NCBI GenBank assembly: GCA_900318255.1
Contig: ONJX01000025.1
Location: 1 to 64,000, forward strand
Reading direction: 5' to 3'
Length of the DNA: 64,000 nt
Origin: an uncultured Prevotellaceae bacterium
Lineage (GTDB): Bacteria > Bacteroidota > Bacteroidia > Bacteroidales > Muribaculaceae
The notes below the pieces were generated by a model. That model was not told the DNA's origin, did not search any database, and was given only the letters and a program-made list of their open reading frames with translations. The translations under genes and the position numbers were made by a program. Shown here one piece after another: positions 58,718 through 64,000 of the stretch. The first letter of the stretch is position 1; each line of letters starts with the position of its first letter.

Positions 58718-59134
58718 TTATTTTTTCACTTTCTTGAATGGTGTGCCATCGTCCCCTAAAAGCCGCTTTCCTTGTCGGTCAATATTATAGTGTGATTTAG
58801 AGCCTGTTTCGGTGTCTGTTGCATATATGTCATCACCTGAAATTACATATGTGCTTGATATATAAGTGGGATACTCCCAACTTGGAAGCATTATTTCTAA
58901 GAAGATTTCATTATTCTTCTTAATATTGACCCTCATCCATGCACCACCATCAAATCTGACTTCCCATGTGCCAATGAGCCAATTGTCGTTGTCTTCTTGA
59001 ACATTTTGCGTTGTAATTGTTTTACTGGTTTTTGCTTTCGCTTTACGAGTTTTCTTCACTTTTGCTTCTGCAATCTGTGGGAAGCAACAAACCATCACCA
59101 ATGCGATGACCGAAATTTTAAATAACTGTTTCAT
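58718..59134 (-). CDS. Small secreted protein, paralogue B
   Basis: A 138-residue protein: signal peptide about 1-24 (MKQLFKISVIALVMVCCFPQ...AEA), the same basic run KVKKTRKAK as paralogue A, a Thr-rich linker and a beta-rich domain starting WLIGTWEVRF with VISGDDIYATD in the middle and a GTPFKKVKK end. The domain resembles META or lipocalin-like small secreted proteins of Bacteroidetes. It heads the minus-strand run to 56227. Upstream lies the structured RNA candidate. Confidence 0.65.
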   Translation of the reverse strand: MKQLFKISVIALVMVCCFPQIAEAKVKKTRKAKAKTSKTITTQNVQEDNDNWLIGTWEVRFDGGAWMRVNIKKNNEIFLEIMLPSWEYPTYISSTYVISGDDIYATDTETGSKSHYNIDRQGKRLLGDDGTPFKKVKK

Positions 59135-59199
59135 GTCTTTTTGTTTTTTCCCCTTTTTTAGTCTCCCGAATCAAGGTTGGTTTGTATTAATGGTTTATA

Positions 59200-59456
59200 T
59201 AAAAAGATAGCGTGGAGACTTGTCTGGTTTATCTAACTTGAGGTATCGCCAAACACCTACGCAGAAATAAACAGTCATCCCCCACGCGATACCATATACT
59301 GTTCCCGCCAATGGGGATAAGTATTGGCACACGGAAGGCGTTTTAAACTGCTTATCCTTCTGCTTTTAATTTTGGCGAATTTTCAAGTTAAGGATAACGC
59401 AAAAACGCTCTCTTATGTCTTCCAGTAAGAGCTTGACTCCACAAGCTTGCTGGATT
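59200..59456 (-). ncRNA. Candidate structured noncoding RNA
   Basis: On the minus strand, 59456-59200 folds by eye into a closed unit. The closing stem pairs AGC-tt-GTGGAG near the 5' end (59437-59447) with CTCCACGCT near the 3' end (59209-59217), followed by ATCTTTTTATA as terminator. Inside are GCTCTTAC/AAGAGAGC-type and TTATCCTT/AAGGATAA hairpins; TTCC..GCCAAT with ATTGGC.GGAA; and GGTATCGC with GCGATACC (8 bp). The GCCAAT hairpin loop (TATCCCC) is complementary to a downstream GGGGGAT, giving a pseudoknot. A TATCTTTG box (59462-59469) sits just upstream. No long frame. Not 6S, tmRNA, SRP or RNase P by their conserved words. It could also be the 5' UTR of the 58718-59134 gene. Confidence 0.55.
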
Positions 59457-59461
59457 TGGTG

Positions 59462-59493
59462 CAAAGATAGCACATTTTTTAGCAATCACCAAA
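59462..59493 (-). promoter_or_regulatory. Promoter of the RNA candidate
   Basis: Minus strand: TTTG-type -33 (59490-59493), 20 bp, then TATCTTTG (59462-59469). Confidence 0.6.
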
Positions 59494-59550
59494 TTTTTTT
59501 AAGCAGAAAGCCATATAACAGCCACCATATTTGACACATCGGCATGTGTT

Positions 59551-59664
59551 ATGAAAGAAGGCACTATGAATTATGTGACGCGTGCAGAGACCTTGAAAAA
59601 AGGAATTGACTATGGAGGGTATATTGATGTCCATTTCAAGATGTGCGCCATACGCAGCCGATAG
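59551..59664 (+). other. 37-codon frame, doubtful
   Basis: ATG to TAG, 37 residues including YVTRAETLKKGIDYGGYIDV. The composition is protein-like but there is no recognisable family, promoter or RBS. Probably a gene fragment within the 1.1-kb noncoding stretch 59135-60264. Confidence 0.2.
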
Positions 59665-59836
59665 TCGCTGTGGAGGGCGCTTCGCTTAAAATTAATTGAA
59701 AATTGAATAAAAATCATACACGCAAAGCTTAGAAAATTTTTCATAAATCTGGCTGCGCCTCACCAGTGTCAAAACAAGTTTGCTGGTGCCACCTGTCATG
59801 GCATATTTGCCTGGTTCGCAATGGGGTTCTAATTTT

Positions 59837-60163
59837 GAGGGTGTGTCAAAATGCTGAGTCTAATGAAAACTCCTCCTCTATAGAGGAGGTGCCCGAAGGG
59901 CGGAGGAGTATGATTGCGCAGAATAAATTGACAATCAGTACCTTTCAATGAATTTCGTGTTTTCATACTCCCCTTGAGGGTGTGTCAAAAATAAAAAACA
60001 ACTGATTGTTCTGATTTATCTGATTATTTGCAAATTTTCAAAAACATATCAGTCAAGACATTGAGAAATCAGAAAATTCAGACAATTCAGTTGTTTATAT
60101 TAAAAAAATTTGAGTTTTGACACACCCTCAGCTGTGGCAATTGTCGTATTTTGACAAACCCTC
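59837..60163. mobile_element. Nested MITE-like elements, GAGGGTGTGTCAAAA ends
   Basis: Four copies of one terminal repeat: GAGGGTGTGTCAAAA forward at 59837-59851 and 59976-59990, and its reverse complement at 60115-60129 and (one change) 60149-60163. The inner pair bounds 154 bp (59976-60129), whose halves are themselves roughly complementary (ACAACTGATTGTTCTGA with TCAGACAATTCAGTTGT), so almost the whole element can fold into one hairpin. The outer pair bounds 327 bp. No transposase. Between the two left ends lies another palindromic unit (59868-59972). Confidence 0.8.
59868..59972. repeat. CCTCCTCTATAGAGGAGG palindromic unit
   Basis: An 18-nt perfect palindrome (59872-59889), then GTGCCCGAAGGGCGGAGGAG and an outer inverted pair GGAGTATG (59905-59912)/CATACTCC (59964-59971). 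It looks like a widespread Bacteroidetes intergenic hairpin repeat. Confidence 0.75.
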
Positions 60164-60234
60164 TTATTGCCCTTTCCTTATATTTTGAACAACAATCGTT
60201 TCAAATCGTTATTAGTCGTTTGATAAATTTTCAC

Positions 60235-60242
60235 TAATTTTG
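60235..60242 (+). promoter_or_regulatory. -7 box of the ABC-F gene
   Basis: TAATTTTG, 23 bp before the ATG. Confidence 0.5.
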
Positions 60243-60264
60243 TGGCGTTTTTTAGTGACAGACG

Positions 60265-62187
60265 ATGATATCTATACAGAATTTGAAGGTTGAGTTTAGT
60301 GCTCGACCACTCTTCGACAATATAAACTATGTAATCAACAAGAACGACCGCATCGCTCTAGTTGGCAAGAATGGCGCGGGAAAATCTACCATGCTCAAGA
60401 TTATAGCGGGGTTGCAGAGTCCCACGGCAGGCACCGTGTCGAAACCTAGCGACGTGACCATTGGCTACCTGCCGCAGCAGATGCGGCTTGTGGATAACTG
60501 CACGCTGCGCGAGGAAACGGCTAAAGCCTTTGACCATGTGAAAGAGCTTGACCGTGAGATTGATGCAATCAATAAAGAGATCGCCGAGCGCACCGACTAC
60601 GACAGTGACGACTATCAGGCATTGCTTGAACGGTTGTCGCAGAAGACCGATGTGCGCGCTATGATGCAGAGCGAGAACTATGAGGCAGAGCTAGAGAAGA
60701 CCTTGCTGGGCTTGGGCTTTGAGCGCAGCGATTTTTCGCGGCCAACCAGCGAGTTCAGTGGCGGCTGGCGCATGCGTGTGGAGATTGCAAAGCTGCTGCT
60801 GCAGCGTCCCGACGTGTTGCTCCTCGACGAGCCTACCAACCACCTCGATATTGAGTCGATACAATGGCTCGAGGACTTTCTCAAGACCCGCCGTGGCGCC
60901 TTGCTGCTTGTGAGTCACGACCGGGCCTTTATCGATAATGTGACAACCCGCACCATCGAGATTTCGCTTGGCAAGATTTATGATTATCAAGTCAACTACT
61001 CCCACTTTGTTCAGCTGCGCAAAGAGCGCCTGGAGCAGCAGCGTCGTGCCTACGACAACCAGCAGAAGATGATTCAAGACACCGAGGACTTTATTGAGAA
61101 ATTCCGCTACAAAGCCACCAAGGCCGTTCAGGTGCAGAGTCGCATCAAGCAGCTGGCCAAGGTGGAGCGCATCGAGATTGACGAGGTGGATAACTCACGG
61201 TTGCGATTGAAATTCAACACTGCTCCTCGTTCGGGCGATTATCCTGTCATTGCCGAGGATGTCTCAAAGAATTATGGTGAGCTCAACGTCTTTAGAGATG
61301 TTACTTTCACCATCAAGCGTGGCGAGAAGGTGGCTTTTGTGGGCAAGAATGGTGCTGGCAAGTCAACCCTTGTCAAGTGCATCATGAATGAGATACCACA
61401 TGATGGTTCTCTCAAGATAGGTCATAATGTGAAGATAGGGTACTTTGCTCAAAATCAAGCACAACTGCTAGATCAGGAGATTACAGTTCACGACACCATT
61501 GACTATGAAGCAGTGGGCGACATACGCTCACGCATCAACGACTTGCTGGGTGCCTTCATGTTTGGTGGCGAGGCAAGTGAGAAAAAGGTGAAGGTGCTCT
61601 CGGGTGGAGAAAAAGCTAGGCTGGCGATGCTCAAGCTGCTGTTGCAACCCGTGAACCTGCTTATCCTGGATGAGCCCACCAATCACCTCGACATGCGCAC
61701 TAAGGACATCCTCAAGAGTGCCCTTGCCGACTTTGAAGGCACTGTGATTGTGGTCTCTCACGACCGTGATTTCCTCGATGGCTTGGTAAGCAAGGTCTAT
61801 GAGTTTGGAAATCACAAGGTTCGTGAGCACCTGTGCGGCATCTATGAGTTCTTGGAGAAAAAGAAAATACAGTCGTTGCAGGAACTTGAGAAGAAGGATA
61901 GGGTAGTAGCGTAGCAGCAAGAGAAAGTTGCCACAGCTTCTAAACAAAGCTATCAGCAGCAAAAGGAGCATGAGCGAGAGATACGTCGTGCCGAGAAACG
62001 AGTGAAGCAACTTGAACAGCAAATAGCCGACACCGAAGCTGCGATTGCCGCGATTGAAGAACAGCTGTCGCAAGGCAACACCACCGACCCCGAGATTTTC
62101 TCTCGTCACGCTTCACTTAACCAGCAGCTCGAAGACGTGATGGCCCAGTGGGAACAGGCCAGCGAGGCATTGGAAGAAATAAAGTAG
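60265..62187 (+). pseudogene. ABC-F family ATPase with in-frame TAG
   Basis: The first frame, 60265-61914, encodes 549 residues with two complete ABC domains: Walker A GKNGAGKS at 34-41, signature SGGWRMRVEIAKLLL near 165, Walker B LLLDEPTNHLDIES, a linker, second Walker A GKNGAGKS near 368, signature LSGGEKARLAML near 448 and LILDEPTNHLDMRT. It stops at TAG 61912-61914. The same frame then continues open for 91 codons to 62187 with an obvious coiled-coil C-terminal extension (EREIRRAEKRVKQLEQQIAD), as in Uup-type ABC-F proteins of about 640 residues. A CAG to TAG change in a CAG-CAG-CAA run explains it. The truncated protein may still work; read-through or a sequencing error are alternatives. 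Confidence 0.85.
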
Positions 62188-62194
62188 AATAATT

Positions 62195-63331
62195 CTAGCT
62201 CATCCTCGACTTGTAATCTTGGTAGGTAAATTCCCTGAGCGTTTCAATAGTCCCGTCAAGGTGCTGAAGAACGATGGCGGGATGGCTGATGCCATTGAAC
62301 ATGTTGGTTTTGACCGTTGTGTAGTGGTTCATGTCCTCGAAGGTGAGACGGTCACCAGTCTTGAGCTCATTCTCAAAACTCCAGTCTCCCACATAGTCGC
62401 CACTCAGGCAAGAGTTGCCACCTATGCGATAAGTGGGACGAGAATGATCAACGTGAGGCAACGCTTGTGTGATGACTGGCTTGTAGGGCATCTCTAGGCA
62501 GTCGGGCATGTGGCAAGCAAATGACACATCCACAATCGCCGTCTTGATGCCGCTGTTTTCCACTACATCGACCACAGTAGCTTCCAGGTCGCCAGTTTGC
62601 CAGCAAAAAGCGCTGCCAGGTTCAAGGATCACTTCAAGATTGGGGTGTCGCCGCCTGAAATCTTGTATCAGATGAATGAGATGCTCCACATCATAGCCTT
62701 CGCGGGTCATCAGGTGCCCACCGCCCATGTTTATCCATTTGAGTTGTGGTAGCCATTGGCCAAATTGCTCCTCCATAGCGTCAAGCACTTTTGCAAGGTC
62801 GTAAGATGTTGATTCACAAAGGGCATGGAAATGGAATCCCTCAATGCCTTCGGGCAAGTGAGTTAGATTCTCGCTAAGGATGCCAAATCGTGACCCTGGG
62901 CAGCAGGGGTTGTAGATGTCGGTTTCTATCACCGAGCACATGGGGTTGATGCGCAAGCCGCAGCTAATGCGCTGGTCAGTCCTAGCGGCATTATGCTCGT
63001 CGATAAATGGCTTAAACCTATTAAATTGAGCCACCGAGTTGAATGTGATGTGGCTGCTGCCGGCGATATACTGCTTGATGGTGCGCTCGGTGTAGGCTGG
63101 GCAATAGGTGTGAGCCTTGCAGCGAAGTTCCTCGTTGGCAAGTAGCATCTCATTCACCGAGCTGGCGGTAGAAGCGATGCCATACTCCCTGAAGATGGGA
63201 AACGTGCGCCACAGGGCATTAGCCTTGAACGCCATGATGATTTTTGCTCCGCTCTCACGGCTCACGCGAGTGATGAGGTCGAGGTTACGTCGCAATTTCT
63301 CCTCATAGACTATATAAAAAGGTGTATCCAT
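62195..63331 (-). CDS. nspC: Carboxynorspermidine decarboxylase
   Basis: A 378-residue fold-III PLP decarboxylase making spermidine (or norspermidine) from the carboxy form, the alternative polyamine pathway used by gut Bacteroidales. The PLP lysine lies in MAFKANALW (Lys36 region), the cofactor-phosphate segment is NMGGGHLM near 197, EPGSAF near 240 contributes to PLP binding and the second active-site Cys is in GNSCLSGDY near 308, all in expected order. Full length. Convergent with the ABC-F gene (7-bp gap). Confidence 0.93.
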   Translation of the reverse strand: MDTPFYIVYEEKLRRNLDLITRVSRESGAKIIMAFKANALWRTFPIFREYGIASTASSVNEMLLANEELRCKAHTYCPAYTERTIKQYIAGSSHITFNSVAQFNRFKPFIDEHNAARTDQRISCGLRINPMCSVIETDIYNPCCPGSRFGILSENLTHLPEGIEGFHFHALCESTSYDLAKVLDAMEEQFGQWLPQLKWINMGGGHLMTREGYDVEHLIHLIQDFRRRHPNLEVILEPGSAFCWQTGDLEATVVDVVENSGIKTAIVDVSFACHMPDCLEMPYKPVITQALPHVDHSRPTYRIGGNSCLSGDYVGDWSFENELKTGDRLTFEDMNHYTTVKTNMFNGISHPAIVLQHLDGTIETLREFTYQDYKSRMS

Positions 63332-63368
63332 AATTATTGTTTATATAGGTTTAGAGATTAACACAGAA

Positions 63369-64000
63369 TTATAAGATTTTGAATTTTGCAAATTTCAACA
63401 GGAGGGTGCGCTGCCCCATCACATCAAAATCGACCACAATCTTCGGGTCGCTGCCGCTGGTGTCAATCTTGGCGATGGTGCCTTGGCCGAACTTGTTGTG
63501 CAAAATATTGCATCCCTGGCTAATCTCGCTCAGCGAATGTAAAGAGAAGTCGCCACTAGCTGCCGCCGCAGGTGGTGGAGTGGCTGTTGCGCTTGGTGTA
63601 GCAGGAGTGAATGAAGGCTTGGGCTGAAATGTGGACCGTGGGGTATATCCACTTCTTGAACTATCGTAGCTTCGTGGACTGTAGGTTCTGTAGTCATCAT
63701 ATCTGTCCTCGAGCTTTGACTTATAACCGCTTGTGGATCCTAATGATAAGAACTGTGGATCGATATCACGGATGAAGCGGCTGGGGTGGCAATACTGGGT
63801 GCTGCCATTGCGGAAGCGCGACTTGGCATAGGTGATGACGCAGTTGCTCTCGGCACGCGTGATGGCGACGTAGAGTAGTCGTCGCTCCTCCTCGATAGCT
63901 GCCAACGAATCTTTGCTCATTCCCGATGGGAACAAGTCTTCCTCAACGCCCACAATTATCACGTTCTTGTATTCCAGTCCCTTAGCGGCATGCACAGTCA
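63369..64000 (-). CDS. UvrD/PcrA-type DNA helicase, C-terminal part (gene continues outside)
   Basis: The window ends inside this gene; about 210 C-terminal residues are visible. They contain motif V/Va (TVHAAKGLEYKNV, GVEEDLFPS) and motif VI (EEERRLLYVAITRAE) of superfamily 1A 3'-5' helicases, then a Ser/Pro/Thr/Tyr-rich linker (about 60 residues, disordered) and a C-terminal Tudor-like domain with GCNILHNKFGQGTIAKID that in PcrA/UvrD contacts RNA polymerase. So it acts in DNA repair and transcription-coupled functions. The apparent Met at 63995 is internal. Confidence 0.92.
   Translation of the reverse strand, partial: TVHAAKGLEYKNVIIVGVEEDLFPSGMSKDSLAAIEEERRLLYVAITRAESNCVITYAKSRFRNGSTQYCHPSRFIRDIDPQFLSLGSTSGYKSKLEDRYDDYRTYSPRSYDSSRSGYTPRSTFQPKPSFTPATPSATATPPPAAAASGDFSLHSLSEISQGCNILHNKFGQGTIAKIDTSGSDPKIVVDFDVMGQRTLLLKFAKFKIL

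Noticed and set aside
59200..59456. 6S RNA, tmRNA, RNase P RNA, SRP RNA or cobalamin riboswitch
   Set aside because: None of their conserved words are found, and the multi-hairpin, pseudoknotted layout does not fit the single rod of 6S RNA.
60265..62187. TAG reassigned to Gln in this genome
   Set aside because: Other genes in the window (FGE at 42541, TPR at 51650) end with TAG at family-appropriate lengths, and prfA is intact.
1..64000. tRNA or rRNA genes
   Set aside because: I inspected the intergenic regions for T-loop words and cloverleaf ends and saw none.

Overview
The window looks like chromosomal DNA of a gut-type member of the Bacteroidales. Evidence: a short primary sigma factor of the Bacteroidetes type; promoters with the Bacteroidetes -7 box TAnnTTTG upstream of many genes; a single-chain pyruvate:ferredoxin oxidoreductase; carboxynorspermidine decarboxylase; a GTPase-dead-looking EF-G2; a Porin_10-type porin; and FISUMP and META lipoproteins. 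I cannot fix the family; Muribaculaceae or Prevotellaceae-like is a guess.

Layout. 1-98: 3' end of a group II intron entering from outside the window. 240-10151 (mostly minus strand): mutS2, a 49-bp tandem repeat, tpiA-DoxX-DUF1599 operon, an AraC remnant, and nifJ. 10442-16904: an AT-rich island of about eleven small lipoprotein and membrane-protein genes, all on the minus strand, several sharing the same promoter, leader and signal-peptide start but unrelated mature parts. 17142-33539: core genes (M3 peptidase, TPR protein, rpoD, HtrA protease, porin/solute-binding/AGCS transporter trio, nif3-cdsZ, uridine phosphorylase, BamE-like lipoprotein). 33536-39236: MBL hydrolase, ettA, pgk, prfA. 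39450-42999: a Ser/Thr kinase, a secreted Sel1-FGE (SUMF1-type) protein whose 3' end has the signature of a diversity-generating retroelement (DGR) variable region, a 22-bp inverted repeat just after it, and a truncated gene resembling the DGR HRDC-type accessory protein; no reverse transcriptase or template repeat is visible in the window. 43435-55465: flavodoxin, AlkD-like, EamA, carbonic anhydrase, pRiA4b ORF-3-like, galM, META, TPR, EF-G2, Dus. 55666-60163: second AT-rich accessory patch with a FISUMP protein, two paralogous small secreted proteins, MITE-like elements and a candidate structured RNA. 60265-64000: ABC-F protein interrupted by an in-frame TAG, nspC, and the 3' end of a UvrD/PcrA helicase.

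Intergenic DNA is unusually rich in low-complexity tandem arrays (9-bp, 49-bp and GGAAGTA-type), dispersed boilerplate blocks and palindromic elements. The strongest candidates for a closer look are the DGR-type variable gene with its decayed accessory locus, the pseudoknotted RNA candidate at 59200-59469, and the mix-and-match lipoprotein island at 10442-17050.
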